From a virus, in IMG/VR virus record IMGVR_UViG_3300024529_000219, positions 1 through 20,428 of that record: DNA of 20,428 nucleotides. One strand, given 5' to 3'. Under the pieces are notes generated by a model, which searched no databases, was not told the origin of the DNA, and saw only the letters and a program-made list of their open reading frames with translations. This document shows, piece after piece, positions 7,298-15,318 of this stretch (position 1 is the first letter of the stretch; every line of letters begins with the position of its first letter). A program made the translations under genes and the position numbers.

Positions 7298-7657
7298 TTA
7301 GTTTTTTGGTTTAATTTGGTGAATATGCTGCGAGTATCGTGGACTAACATCTGGTGATTTTCTTTTTGCTCTTGATTCATCAGCGGCCATAGAAGCTGCC
7401 TGCGTTCCTATTGTAGAGCGAACCACTCCGTTTTCAGCAACGTTTCTAGCGTATAGAGGATTATCAGGTTTGCTCTCTTGAACTGGCTCCTCCGGCTTTT
7501 CCGGGCTAGTGGTTTGTTGGAAGTCTTGCTTTGCAATAAATTTATCAACCATATGGACAGATCTACCTAGCTTATCTGCCATGATAGTCGCGGTCGTGTT
7601 GTGGTAATTTTCCACGATATAGGACTTTTCTTTTTTTGAGAGTGGGCCTTTTTTCAT
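7298..7657 (-). CDS. Small protein with N-terminal helix-turn-helix-like segment
   Basis: A 119-residue protein. Residues 5-40 (LSKKEKSYIVENY, then MADKLGRSVHMVDKFI) read as a helix-turn-helix: a basic first helix, a turn, then a recognition-like helix as in sequences that sense codes of repeated sites or in small terminase and transposase heads. The rest (45-119) is Pro/Ser/Glu-rich and probably disordered, ending in a basic HIHQIKPKN tail. It may bind DNA, as a regulator or replication accessory. The start is a TAATG overlap with the previous stop and has GGAG 9 bases upstream. Its assignment as DNA-binding rests only on the helix pattern. Confidence 0.72.
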   Translation of the reverse strand: MKKGPLSKKEKSYIVENYHNTTATIMADKLGRSVHMVDKFIAKQDFQQTTSPEKPEEPVQESKPDNPLYARNVAENGVVRSTIGTQAASMAADESRAKRKSPDVSPRYSQHIHQIKPKN

Positions 7658-8016
7658 TATTTTTTCTCCATTAGTAATCTTCTAGCGAAAGTGTAATCGG
7701 TTCGTTTTTTGCTTTTTAGATACTTCATAAAAGCGTTAAAAGTAGTAGCATCGACCTTTCTAAAAGAAAAGGTTGCAAGTCTAGCTTTTCCTATGTCGGC
7801 ATTGGTATAGTAAGGGTCGATAAGTTCTCCACCAGAGATTCTAACAAAGAACTGATTTGACGTTAGTTCATAATCATAGGTACATGAAACACTTTTTGCA
7901 AACGCTCTTCTTTCATCTTCTACTTTGTTGGAGGATTTTCCAAACCATTCAACAAGAGTTTCTGTTGGTTTAGGTATCCCCATGTTATCAAATTCGTTTT
8001 CTTGATGTTTATTCAT
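7657..8016 (-). CDS. Hypothetical protein
   Basis: This 119-residue protein matches no family I recognise. It has no membrane segment. After an acidic N-terminus it carries IPKPTETLVEWFGKSSNK, then a strand-rich middle (CTYDYELTSNQFFVRISGGELIDP) and a basic helical C-terminus (FMKYLKSKKRTDYTFARRLLMEKK). The start has GGAG 8 bases upstream and overlaps the preceding stop by 8 bases; the stop overlaps the next start as TAATG. It is one of a run of small cytoplasmic proteins between the zinc ribbon gene and recA, likely co-translated with its neighbours. Confidence 0.75.
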   Translation of the reverse strand: MNKHQENEFDNMGIPKPTETLVEWFGKSSNKVEDERRAFAKSVSCTYDYELTSNQFFVRISGGELIDPYYTNADIGKARLATFSFRKVDATTFNAFMKYLKSKKRTDYTFARRLLMEKK

Positions 8017-8278
8017 GAAGGTTCTCCAATAGTTTTTTTACTTTTACGATACATTCAGCTTCCGATGCCGCTTTTATCATTATTCTGGCTTTGTCTCTTA
8101 TTCCAAATTTAGACAGTCTGCCATTGCCAACAACAGATTCTCCAATAATTCCGTTAATATCTATCTCTCTGACTTCTATTTTTAATGTTATTATGGCGGC
8201 GTGAGGTCTGCTCTTTGCGGGTTGAGGCTCTTTCTCAACTCTTTTCCGCATCATTTTTGAAAAGGCTGTTTCCTTCAT
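8009..8278 (-). CDS. Small hypothetical protein
   Basis: An 89-residue protein with a basic N-terminus (MMRKRVEKEPQPAKSRP), a central beta-rich part (AAIITLKIEVREIDINGIIGES) and a C-terminal helix (KAASEAECIVKVKKLLENLHE). No family is recognised. The start overlaps the FmdB-like gene stop as ATGA, with a GGGGAG about 12 bases upstream, longer than ideal, so coupling is likely. The pattern of a small alpha/beta domain with a charged N-terminal tail is common in phage early proteins that bind host or phage machinery, but nothing here identifies a partner. Confidence 0.7.
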   Translation of the reverse strand: MKETAFSKMMRKRVEKEPQPAKSRPHAAIITLKIEVREIDINGIIGESVVGNGRLSKFGIRDKARIMIKAASEAECIVKVKKLLENLHE

Positions 8279-8634
8279 GTTGCTGGCCGCTCCCCTGTTT
8301 TAACCCAGTGAGTTTGCTGCTCAGGGGTCATGGAAACAATTGCACGATTTCGCTCTCTTGCAGAGCGTTGCTTATCGTTAAGTTTTGAGTCTACCTTGTC
8401 GTTAAATCGTTTCGCCTCTAGCTCATAATTGCCCATTTTTGCTGTGTTTCTTTCTGCTTGCTGTGCTATCGAGGTTGGCTCACCTCTAACAATTATGTTT
8501 GGAGCATTGATGAAAATCTTGTTTAGAGTTTGCTGCTCGCAGATAGGACACTTATGAGTTTGTGGAGCGTCGTGTCTCTGAATCATTTCTATGTGATACG
8601 AACAAGGTTCGCACTCAAAGTCGTATGTTGGCAT
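8275..8634 (-). CDS. FmdB-like zinc ribbon protein
   Basis: This 119-residue protein begins MPTYDFECEPC and has two Cys pairs, CEPC (8-11) and CPIC (29-32), the zinc ribbon of the FmdB/putative regulatory protein family. Members of the family are small cytoplasmic proteins whose role is poorly defined; regulatory roles have been suggested. The C-terminal two thirds (about 50-119) is a charged helical extension with RFNDKVDSKLNDKQRSARERNRAIVSMT, seen in phage versions. The start has GAGGA 5 bases upstream. It is the first gene after the terminator at 8656-8698, so it leads the left operon that contains recombination and replication genes. Confidence 0.82.
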   Translation of the reverse strand: MPTYDFECEPCSYHIEMIQRHDAPQTHKCPICEQQTLNKIFINAPNIIVRGEPTSIAQQAERNTAKMGNYELEAKRFNDKVDSKLNDKQRSARERNRAIVSMTPEQQTHWVKTGERPAT

Positions 8635-8655
8635 CTAGTTCCTCATTCCTGTTTA

Positions 8656-8698
8656 GTAAAAATAGGGGGCACTGTATTATAGATGCAAGCACCCCCTA
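8656..8698 (-). terminator. Rho-independent terminator after PhoH gene
   Basis: On the minus strand, TAGGGGGTGC at 8698-8689 can pair with GTGCCCCCTA at 8672-8663: ten base pairs including five consecutive G-C pairs and two G-U wobbles, with a 16-base loop. It is followed directly by TTTTT (8662-8658). It lies 16 bases after the PhoH stop and ends the operon that starts at the nrdA promoter. The loop contains TATAAT (8681-8676). Confidence 0.85.
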
Positions 8699-8713
8699 AA
8701 ACACACCCTTTGA

Positions 8714-9397
8714 CTACTTTAATCTATTTAAGATGCTAGAGATGATCCTGTTACGCACAATGTCTGCATTTGTTAGATAGCAGATGCCGACGCCGTGTAG
8801 GTCATCCAGCCGGTCCATACAATTGCTTAGACCACCGGATAAGTCATAAGCACCTCTTAGGTCAGTTTGGTCTAGATCCCCATTCACAACAGCCTTGGAA
8901 CCGATTCCAATTCTAGTCATGAACATTTTTATTTGCTCAAATGTTGCATTTTGTGCCTCGTCCAAAATCATAAAAGTGTTGTGGAAGTTTCTTCCACGCA
9001 TGTATTCCAAAGGGCATACCTCTATTCTGTTTGTGGCTCGCATAGAATTATAGGTTTCCATTCCTAAGTAAAGTTTCATTTCCTCAATAATTGGAACCAT
9101 GTAAGGATGTACCTTTTCGTTCATTCCACCCGGCAAGAAACCCAAGCCTCTACCAGACTCTATTACTGGCCTAGTTATTATTATTTTTTCAACTCTTTCT
9201 TCCAGTATATACTCACAAGCCATTCCTACCGCTACTGCCGTTTTACCGGAACCTGCGGGACCGCAACAAAAGGTAAGGTCGTTTTCCGACATTAGCGATA
9301 TATAATCATACTGATTGTCGGTTTTGGGTTTAAGTTTTTTTCGGGCGGGTCTAATCGGCTGCTTCTTCTTGTTGTTATCTCTTCTTCTTTTAGCCAT
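8714..9397 (-). CDS. phoH: PhoH-like P-loop ATPase
   Basis: A 227-residue PhoH-family protein. After a basic N-terminus (KRRRDNNKKK, about 1-27) come Walker A GPAGSGKT (46-53) and IIITRPVIESGRGLGFLPG (73-91), the family's signature segment. Walker B FMILDEAQNAT is at 142-152 (D146, E147) and NGDLDQTDLRG follows near 172-182. PhoH-like ATPases are widespread in phages, especially marine ones; a role in RNA or phosphate-stress metabolism has been proposed but not settled. The start has AAGG 8 bases upstream and follows the large structural gene by 9 bases. A Rho-independent terminator lies just downstream. Confidence 0.93.
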   Translation of the reverse strand: MAKRRRDNNKKKQPIRPARKKLKPKTDNQYDYISLMSENDLTFCCGPAGSGKTAVAVGMACEYILEERVEKIIITRPVIESGRGLGFLPGGMNEKVHPYMVPIIEEMKLYLGMETYNSMRATNRIEVCPLEYMRGRNFHNTFMILDEAQNATFEQIKMFMTRIGIGSKAVVNGDLDQTDLRGAYDLSGGLSNCMDRLDDLHGVGICYLTNADIVRNRIISSILNRLK

Positions 9398-9406
9398 GAT
9401 AGTGCC

Positions 9407-10897
9407 TTAGTAGGTGTCAGCGGGTAAAAACTCATGAATTGTAGAATCTTTTACTAAAAATATTTCGCTAGAATCGTTTCGGTAAGATAGTGAGGCTGTT
9501 ACATTTCCGCCTCCTGCATCTCCATCACTAACTGAAAAATCTGTTAAAAAATTCTTTAAACCTAAATTCCATTGCCAATAGGTTGGGGTATCAATCACAG
9601 GGTCTTTTGCTAAAATTCTAATCTCTCTGTCTGCCTTGTTATTTCCCTGAAACTGTTTGGCATAATAAGCATAGAGGTCGCTGCCCGTATTGGCTATTCC
9701 GTAGGAACTAAAATGAGTGTCGGTAACGAGGTGGTCAAACTTGTCTATCGGCGGCTGAATGGCCGATGGATATGTATTGGGACCGATTGTTTTTGGCAAC
9801 ACTTGCATATTGGAGTTGATAAAATGATCCCTAACAACCCCCTCGAATGTGCAACTTACTGCAACGGGAAATTGAAGAATTTTGAAATCGTTTATTCTTG
9901 TTTCACCGCCCTCGTCAGGATTTTCCGCTGTCTGAGCATCTAAATCCGAATAAACATCGCTTCCAGACCACTGCCCATAACTTGAAAGTTCGTTGTAGCT
10001 AAATTCTATGTTAATATTAATAGAAGTGATTCCTAGAATTGGAATACCAGACTCCTCATTACCAAGATAAAACAACTCCTGAACCTCTAACGGTAACCAA
10101 GATAGTTCGAGTCCCGAACTTGCTGGATCGTGAGGGACAATATCTGGATTCAGTATAAGGTCTTTACGGGATAAGGTTCTGGCAGTTCTGGGGAGAGGAA
10201 CCGCATCAAGACTTAAATCTGGGTCCAAGTCCTCGAAAAGTAACGGGTCTGTAACTAGGTCTTGCTCGTAGTATTCAGAAGTAAGAGATATTGTTTCCGT
10301 AATAGATCCCGTTACTCCTATTGAGTAACTTAAAGAATTTAGTATAGCGTTTCTGTAGGTTATTGTTCTACACTCGCCTGTTGTACTAGCTGGATCGGGC
10401 GGGAATACAGAATTAATATCTTCAACACCGTCTTTACCATATACATGAGTTATGTCGTAATACCTTAGCTTACCGTTCCCAACGCCAATTCCCCAATCAA
10501 CATTTGTAACGTGAGCCGTTTCGTAAGTGGTTTGATCGGTTGTGTTGTAGAAAAAATCCCCATTTCCCAACCCATATTCGCCCACCACCGGACCTTCGCC
10601 ACCAGAACTTGGTCCGGCACCGTACTCAAAGTTGTCTTTCAAAGATCCTAGAACTCTAGTGATTTCAATTTGGTATTTTGTCTTACCGTATTTTAATTTA
10701 TCCTGAGTCATCTGACCAAACTCAGGAACTTTTTCTTGAGAAATTTGCCTGTCTACATTTATGCTCTGAACACCGTTCAAAAAAAGGTGGTCAGCGATTG
10801 TCGTTGTCAGAGGTTCACCATCTCCTATGGCCGTTTTGTAAAAAACGGCTTGAGAAAAATAGCCTATTCTGTCGTTAAAGGGTTCCGTGTATGCCAT
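9407..10897 (-). CDS. Probable virion structural protein, tail tube-like
   Basis: This 496-residue protein has no membrane segment and a beta-rich, Ser/Thr/Gly/Asn/Asp-rich composition typical of virion proteins. The N-terminal segment GVQSINVDRQISQEKVPEFGQ (about 42-62), followed by KTKYQIEITRVL, resembles the start of the tail tube fold seen in many phage tail proteins, and the C-terminal part (GNVTASLSYRNDSSEIFLVKD) closes the pattern with more strands. A long central insertion of about 300 residues would make it larger than classical tubes. The start has AGGAG 9 bases upstream. It sits between a MazG-like enzyme and PhoH, away from any visible tail cluster. Virion role is likely; the exact part is an inference from short motifs. 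Confidence 0.72.
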   Translation of the reverse strand: MAYTEPFNDRIGYFSQAVFYKTAIGDGEPLTTTIADHLFLNGVQSINVDRQISQEKVPEFGQMTQDKLKYGKTKYQIEITRVLGSLKDNFEYGAGPSSGGEGPVVGEYGLGNGDFFYNTTDQTTYETAHVTNVDWGIGVGNGKLRYYDITHVYGKDGVEDINSVFPPDPASTTGECRTITYRNAILNSLSYSIGVTGSITETISLTSEYYEQDLVTDPLLFEDLDPDLSLDAVPLPRTARTLSRKDLILNPDIVPHDPASSGLELSWLPLEVQELFYLGNEESGIPILGITSININIEFSYNELSSYGQWSGSDVYSDLDAQTAENPDEGGETRINDFKILQFPVAVSCTFEGVVRDHFINSNMQVLPKTIGPNTYPSAIQPPIDKFDHLVTDTHFSSYGIANTGSDLYAYYAKQFQGNNKADREIRILAKDPVIDTPTYWQWNLGLKNFLTDFSVSDGDAGGGNVTASLSYRNDSSEIFLVKDSTIHEFLPADTY

Positions 10898-10929
10898 TAA
10901 TAATTATCTCCTATCTAGTAATACGCATT

Positions 10930-11319
10930 TCAATCGCCCTCTTTTACAAAAACACCATCAACCATGCGTCCTTTTCGATCCTTAATATCTCCCCAAGCAG
11001 TTTCTAAGCAACATCCGAGCGACAGTCCGTTCCTTTCTGCAATATTGATTAGAACAACCATCATGTCCCCAATATCATCCGAAACAGATTTTCCTTTGCA
11101 GATACTATCGGACAGCTCTCCCGCCTCTTGAATAAGTTTGGCAAACTGATCTTTGTCCGTAGAGCCTTCGATTAGGTTTCGTGCGTGGTGCCATTTCGTA
11201 ATCTTTTCGATTAGGGTTTTGGTTCCTACGTTTTTTTTAATGGAGTTATGACTCTCTTTAAGCATTTCCATTCTAACTACATGATCCTGACACTCAGGAA
11301 GACCTTTACAACATCCCAT
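10930..11319 (-). CDS. MazG-like NTP pyrophosphohydrolase
   Basis: A 129-residue protein of the all-alpha NTP pyrophosphatase (MazG-like) superfamily. Metal-binding motifs are EAGE at 65-68 and DDIGD at 81-85, followed by MMVVLINIAERNGLSL and a C-terminal helix with KDRKGRMVDGVFVK, which is strongly conserved in phage MazG-like proteins. The reaction is hydrolysis of an NTP or dNTP to the monophosphate plus pyrophosphate. The context with nrdA/nrdB points to dNTP pool control; roles in altering alarmone levels have been suggested for other phages but are not established. The N-terminus carries MGCCKGLPEC, an unexplained cysteine cluster. The start overlaps the preceding stop as TAATG. Confidence 0.87.
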   Translation of the reverse strand: MGCCKGLPECQDHVVRMEMLKESHNSIKKNVGTKTLIEKITKWHHARNLIEGSTDKDQFAKLIQEAGELSDSICKGKSVSDDIGDMMVVLINIAERNGLSLGCCLETAWGDIKDRKGRMVDGVFVKEGD

Positions 11320-11528
11320 TATTTTTCCTTCTTAAATTTAAAGTGAATTTTTTCCAAGTTAATTGTCACAAAAACCTCGTCACCAACCTCTTGAACAGAT
11401 GTGCTATCAGTAACAGCTTTTACTACTTTTGATACGCCTTTGAGCATGTCGTCTGTGATACCGTACTTGCTCAATATATTATCAACAAAACTGTCTACAA
11501 TGCCACCAAATCTTTCATCTTTACTCAC
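11319..11528 (-). CDS. Small hypothetical protein with GTG start
   Basis: A 69-residue acidic/amphipathic protein with no named family. Residues 8-40 form probable helices (GGIVDSFVDNILSKYG, then DDMLKGVSKVVKAV), and 48-69 a strand pair ending in a lysine-rich tail (HFKFKKEK). The start is GTG, overlapping the nrdB stop as GTGA, with AGGGGA 6 bases upstream. The stop overlaps the MazG-like start as TAATG. Being trapped between nrdB and the MazG-like gene, it may be a modulator of nucleotide metabolism, but this is only a positional guess. Confidence 0.7.
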   Translation of the reverse strand: MSKDERFGGIVDSFVDNILSKYGITDDMLKGVSKVVKAVTDSTSVQEVGDEVFVTINLEKIHFKFKKEK

Positions 11529-12595
11529 AATAAATCCCCTAGGTCCATGTCATCCAAATCGTTTTTACTAGCACCAATCTTGTAGCTAGTAATCTCATGC
11601 TCTTGTGGAGCGACCTGTACGCTCTCACTACTCATCCAGTGGCTAGTCCATCCAGCAATAGGATTCTTTCCTACATTATCATAGGGAAGTCCAATCGTTT
11701 TTCTGCGTGACATACACAACCAATCAATGTACTGATGTAAAACCTGCTCATTTAACCCTAAGATGGAACCATTTTGAAATAAGTAGGTTGCCCAGTCTTT
11801 TTCTTCTCTAGCTGCATTTTCAAACATCTGACATGCCGCCTCTTGACACTCTGCGGCAACCTTGGTAAACCCTTCGCTTTCTTCTTTGTGAAGAATTTTC
11901 AGTATCGCTTGAGTATTCGCTAGATGTAAAGCCTCGTCACGTTTAATAAGTTTTATAATATCGGCATTGCCAACCATTTTCTTGTTTTCTGCAAAAGCAA
12001 AACTGCAAACAAAACTAACGTAAAACCGTACAGCTTCAAGAATATTGATACTAATGACAGACATATAGATCTGTTTTTTTAAATCGGATTTAGATGATGT
12101 TGAGCAGGCCATTCCCATCAGGTTGTTGTAGTCCTGAATAGCTGACTTCGCCCGCTTCATTATCTCTTTGTCTTCATAAATTCCGTCAAACACCTCTGAG
12201 CTGTCTGCGTACACGTTTTGAATTACATAGCTGTAACTTTGAGAGTGGATCTTCTCAAAGAATTGCCAAGTCATCAAGCAGGCTTCTAGTTCGGAATTGG
12301 TGACAAATTCTAGAAGAGTGGGTACACCTCTACAGATAACACTATCAAGCATTGTCTGGTATTTTAGGTTTGAAGTAAAAATAAACTTCTCATTTTCAGA
12401 CAATTCTTTAAAGTCAGAACGGTCTTTCTTTAGCTCGATTTCCTCTGGTCGCCAAAAATTCATCATCTGCTTGCTGTCAAGATCCTTGAACACAGGATAC
12501 TTGATTTGGTCGTACCGCTGAACACCGAGGTCTTTACCAAGGAAAAGAGGTTGGGTCATAGGGTCTATGTTCTTTGTATTAAAAATCGTTTTCAT
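11525..12595 (-). CDS. nrdB: Class Ia ribonucleotide reductase, beta subunit
   Basis: This 356-residue protein has all ligands of the diiron-tyrosyl radical site: D84, E114 and H117, the radical tyrosine Y121 (in SQSYSYVI), E187 (ILEAVRFY), E221 and H224 (RDEALHLANTQ). These match E. coli NrdB D84, E115, H118, Y122, E204, E238 and H241. The acidic C-terminus (DDMDLGDLL) is the tail that docks in the alpha subunit. It generates the radical needed by NrdA for making deoxynucleotides in the cytoplasm. The frame is open slightly further upstream to a GTG, but the ATG at 12595 overlapping the nrdA stop (ATGA) is preferred. Full length for the family. It is co-transcribed with nrdA. Confidence 0.96.
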   Translation of the reverse strand: MKTIFNTKNIDPMTQPLFLGKDLGVQRYDQIKYPVFKDLDSKQMMNFWRPEEIELKKDRSDFKELSENEKFIFTSNLKYQTMLDSVICRGVPTLLEFVTNSELEACLMTWQFFEKIHSQSYSYVIQNVYADSSEVFDGIYEDKEIMKRAKSAIQDYNNLMGMACSTSSKSDLKKQIYMSVISINILEAVRFYVSFVCSFAFAENKKMVGNADIIKLIKRDEALHLANTQAILKILHKEESEGFTKVAAECQEAACQMFENAAREEKDWATYLFQNGSILGLNEQVLHQYIDWLCMSRRKTIGLPYDNVGKNPIAGWTSHWMSSESVQVAPQEHEITSYKIGASKNDLDDMDLGDLL

Positions 12596-14814
12596 ATTGC
12601 ACACGCTCCAGAGTCGCAGTTCATTTCTTTTTCTGTATCGCCATCGCCGTCAGGTGTATTACAGTAGTAAAAATTCTTTAGTCCGTACTTATATCCGTAA
12701 ATTTGATCTTTGATTAACGCACTAAGGGGAATATTTCCATCTTCGTAATGAGAATAATTGTAGTAAAGATTTGTACTCATGCTCATGTCTACGAATTTTT
12801 GAATTACAGCCGCAACGTCCATAAGGTCACGATTGTTGTCCATTTCCCACGCCATAGTGTAATGCTTCCTACGCATGTGGTAGTTAGGAACTAACTGTTT
12901 CAACACGCCGTTCTTTGCCTTTTTGGATATTAGTAGTGAACGAACTGGCTCAATTCCGTTAGTGCTATTTTGTATAACACTGCTAGACTCGCATGGCATA
13001 ATAGCACTGAGAGTAGAATGACGCAAACCGTACTTTTTGATCCTTTCACGCAAACCTTCCCAGTCCATGTTGTAATTTGGTTTAATTAGTTCGTCAACTT
13101 GTTTCTTATACCAGTCAATAGGCAGCAGTCCGTCTGAATACTTAGTATCGCTAAACTTCGCACAGGGACCAATCTCTTCTGCTAACTCACAACTGGCGTT
13201 AAGTAGGTTCCATTGAATCTGCTCCATAGTCTCATGCACTAGCTCCAACGCTTCCTTACCGTACTTTAATTTGTTCTTTGCTAGGAATCCTGCAAGGTTA
13301 GTAATTCCAATTCCTAACGATCTACGGTCCTTGGTAAAGTTCTCACCAGCAGCTACAGGATAATCTTGATAGTCAATAACAGCCTCTAGCGTTCTTACCG
13401 CCATTCGACATGCTTCTTCAATATCCTTCTCGCTAGAAAGTTCTAGAAGATTTAGTGCTGACAAGATACAAATTCCAATCTCTCCATCTTTGTCATCAAT
13501 AGATTTGATTGGAACTGTGGGTTGGATAATTTCTTGACAAAGGTTTGACATGTGGCAGGGGATGCTCCACGATCCGTGTGCATTGGCTGAGTCAATATTC
13601 ATGCTGTAAATACGACCAGTCTCCAACCTCTCGCGAGCATAGATTTGAGCAAGCTGGCGGGCCGGAACCTTTCTTTTAAACTTTAGGGATCTTTTCCCTT
13701 CGTACTTTATGTAAAGTTCTTCAAACTTTTCGTTATCTCCAAACACTTCGTACAAGCCCTTTGCTTCATGGGGGCTAAATAATGTAATGTCTTCGTTTGC
13801 AATAAGTCGGTCGTAGAACAACTTGCAGAACTGAACGCTGTAGTCTAGCTTTCTTACTCTGTTATCGTCAGTTCCGGCATTGTTCTTTAGTACAAGAATG
13901 TCCTCAATCTCGTAATGCCAAAAAGGTACATGGACCGTAGCAGAGCCTCCACGTAGCCCGTTCTGAGACGTTGACTTCACTGCTGACTCAAAGTTCTTTA
14001 AGTAGGGAATTAGCCCTGTGTGGATGACCTCGCCGCCCCTGATGGGTGAGTTGATTGGTCGCATCCTTCCGATGTTTAGTCCGATACCTGCCCGTCTTGC
14101 TGTGTACTTACCAACAGCGTGGACACTGCTAAAAATAGCATCCAGATTATCATCAACATCAACCAGAACACAACTAGAAAACTGACGTATATTAGTGCGA
14201 ACGCCCGCCATAATAGGGGTGGGAAGATTAATCTTAAATGATGAATAACAATCATAGGCTCTTTTTACCTCTGCAACAGAATCAAACAAACACATAGCAA
14301 TACACATATAGGCAAATTGTGGAGTCTCGTAAATTTGTCCTGTACTTCTATTTTTGACTAAATATTTGTCAATCATTTGCTGCAAGCCAGCGTATGTAAA
14401 ATTGTCATCGCGGGAGTGGTTGACGTACTTACCAAGAGAATCAATCTCTTCTTCTGTCCACCTTTGTTCCATCTGTGGATCGTAGATACCTTGATCTACA
14501 TTTTTTCTGACATAGTTAAGAAAGTCTGGAGAGTCTTTTACCTGCCAAACTTGTTTTCTTAATTGCATGTTCAACAGCCTAGCTGCAACATATTGGTAGT
14601 TTGGGGTTTCTTTAGATATAAGATCGTTTGCCGATTTAATCAATACGTTGTGAATATCTTCTGTTTCTATCTTGTCGTACAATGACAAATTTGCGTTCAT
14701 TTCAATATCGGAAAAGGATACTCCATTGATCCCTTTCGTTGCCCATTGTACGACTTTGTGAATCTTCTCCACCGAGAAGTCTTCTAATGTTTTATCTCTT
14801 TTGGTTACTTTCAT
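12592..14814 (-). CDS. nrdA: Class Ia ribonucleotide reductase, alpha subunit
   Basis: This 740-residue protein is the catalytic subunit. An N-terminal ATP-cone (about 1-90) suggests allosteric activity control by ATP/dATP. Active-site residues are present: C215 (SSCVLVD), NLCQE at 424-428 with the thiyl-radical cysteine C426, and C449 (GICILS). MPCESSS (606-611) and STNGIEPVRS are the substrate phosphate-binding segment. Y716/Y717 (FYYCNT) pass the radical, and the C-terminal CDSGAC (C733, C738) re-reduces the site. This is a complete set, close in length to E. coli NrdA (761). The gene follows a consensus sigma-70 promoter at 14850-14878 and a 36-base leader region, and is coupled to nrdB. 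It reduces NDPs to dNDPs for phage DNA synthesis. Confidence 0.97.
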   Translation of the reverse strand: MKVTKRDKTLEDFSVEKIHKVVQWATKGINGVSFSDIEMNANLSLYDKIETEDIHNVLIKSANDLISKETPNYQYVAARLLNMQLRKQVWQVKDSPDFLNYVRKNVDQGIYDPQMEQRWTEEEIDSLGKYVNHSRDDNFTYAGLQQMIDKYLVKNRSTGQIYETPQFAYMCIAMCLFDSVAEVKRAYDCYSSFKINLPTPIMAGVRTNIRQFSSCVLVDVDDNLDAIFSSVHAVGKYTARRAGIGLNIGRMRPINSPIRGGEVIHTGLIPYLKNFESAVKSTSQNGLRGGSATVHVPFWHYEIEDILVLKNNAGTDDNRVRKLDYSVQFCKLFYDRLIANEDITLFSPHEAKGLYEVFGDNEKFEELYIKYEGKRSLKFKRKVPARQLAQIYARERLETGRIYSMNIDSANAHGSWSIPCHMSNLCQEIIQPTVPIKSIDDKDGEIGICILSALNLLELSSEKDIEEACRMAVRTLEAVIDYQDYPVAAGENFTKDRRSLGIGITNLAGFLAKNKLKYGKEALELVHETMEQIQWNLLNASCELAEEIGPCAKFSDTKYSDGLLPIDWYKKQVDELIKPNYNMDWEGLRERIKKYGLRHSTLSAIMPCESSSVIQNSTNGIEPVRSLLISKKAKNGVLKQLVPNYHMRRKHYTMAWEMDNNRDLMDVAAVIQKFVDMSMSTNLYYNYSHYEDGNIPLSALIKDQIYGYKYGLKNFYYCNTPDGDGDTEKEMNCDSGACAI

Positions 14815-14849
14815 ATTCTTCCCTAGTGTTTACGATATGCCTGCCTATC

Positions 14850-14878
14850 ATTATACACTATTTTGGGACAAAAGTCAA
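14850..14878 (-). promoter_or_regulatory. Sigma-70 promoter upstream of nrdA
   Basis: On the minus strand the -35 hexamer is TTGACT (14878-14873), the spacer exactly 17 bases (14872-14856) and the -10 hexamer TATAAT (14855-14850), an 11 of 12 consensus match. It lies in the intergenic gap 14815-14905, with the predicted start of transcription about 30 bases before the nrdA ATG. It would drive nrdA, nrdB and the genes down to the terminator at 8656. Confidence 0.88.
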
Positions 14879-14905
14879 GTCCAAAATTGATAAAACTTTG
14901 TTTTT

Positions 14906-15232
14906 TTACAGCCTGTCGATTCTCTCGAAAAGGTCTGCAAATTTGTCACCTACCTGCTGACTCAGATTTTTACTGGTATTCTCTGAATTGTTGATTAAAA
15001 TTTTGGTTTCGTTGATGTTTCTATTAACTTCATCAATTTTTTCCTCTAGTGTTTCAACCTTAGATTCAACGCTACCAAGTCTGGTCATCATGGATTCATT
15101 TACTCTTTGTTCTAGCACGATCAATTGCTTTCCTTGTTGAATAAGAGTATAAATAACCCAAGAAAAAACAGGAACAGCAAACATTCCGACTACTTCCGTT
15201 ACGTTACGGATTAGTGTCCAAGTTTCGTTCAT
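14906..15232 (-). CDS. Small membrane protein with coiled coil
   Basis: A 108-residue protein. Residues 8-32 form one hydrophobic segment (VTEVVGMFAVPVFSWVIYTLI), and residues 40-108 are a heptad-like coiled coil (VEQ-, VETLEEKIDEVNRNI, DKFADLFERIDRL). It resembles small phage membrane proteins sometimes annotated as holin- or haemolysin-like, but with the membrane segment first, so a signal-anchored coiled coil facing one side of the inner membrane is the simplest reading. A TTG start 18 bases upstream is possible; the ATG at 15232 is preferred. It lies between the terminator at 15264-15298 and the nrdA promoter, so its own promoter is not evident and it may depend on read-through. Confidence 0.75.
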   Translation of the reverse strand: MNETWTLIRNVTEVVGMFAVPVFSWVIYTLIQQGKQLIVLEQRVNESMMTRLGSVESKVETLEEKIDEVNRNINETKILINNSENTSKNLSQQVGDKFADLFERIDRL

Positions 15233-15263
15233 TGCTTTACTCTCTGTCAACGATGAGGTTATG

Positions 15264-15298
15264 AAAAGTAGGACTCGCTCACACCGAACGAGTCCTAC
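15264..15298 (-). terminator. Rho-independent terminator after virion gene
   Basis: On the minus strand GTAGGACTCG (15298-15289) and CGAGTCCTAC (15277-15268) form a perfect 10-base-pair stem with an 11-base loop, followed by TTTT (15267-15264). It lies 21 bases after the stop of the virion gene at 15319-16005. The same stem without a T-run could fold on the plus strand, but no plus-strand gene ends there. Confidence 0.9.
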
Positions 15299-15318
15299 GC
15301 CTAAACAACCAATATGAA

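Noticed and set aside
10913-10928. TGCGTAT shared between the gaps upstream of the two probable virion genes (also near 16078), considered as a late promoter motif.
   Set aside because: The 7-mer also occurs within coding sequence (near 17340 and 3885) at about chance frequency, and flanking bases align poorly.
14879-14905. A/T-rich 7-base-pair hairpin upstream of the nrdA promoter, considered as a terminator for the coiled-coil gene.
   Set aside because: The stem is weak, includes a wobble pair and has no T-run after it on the minus strand.
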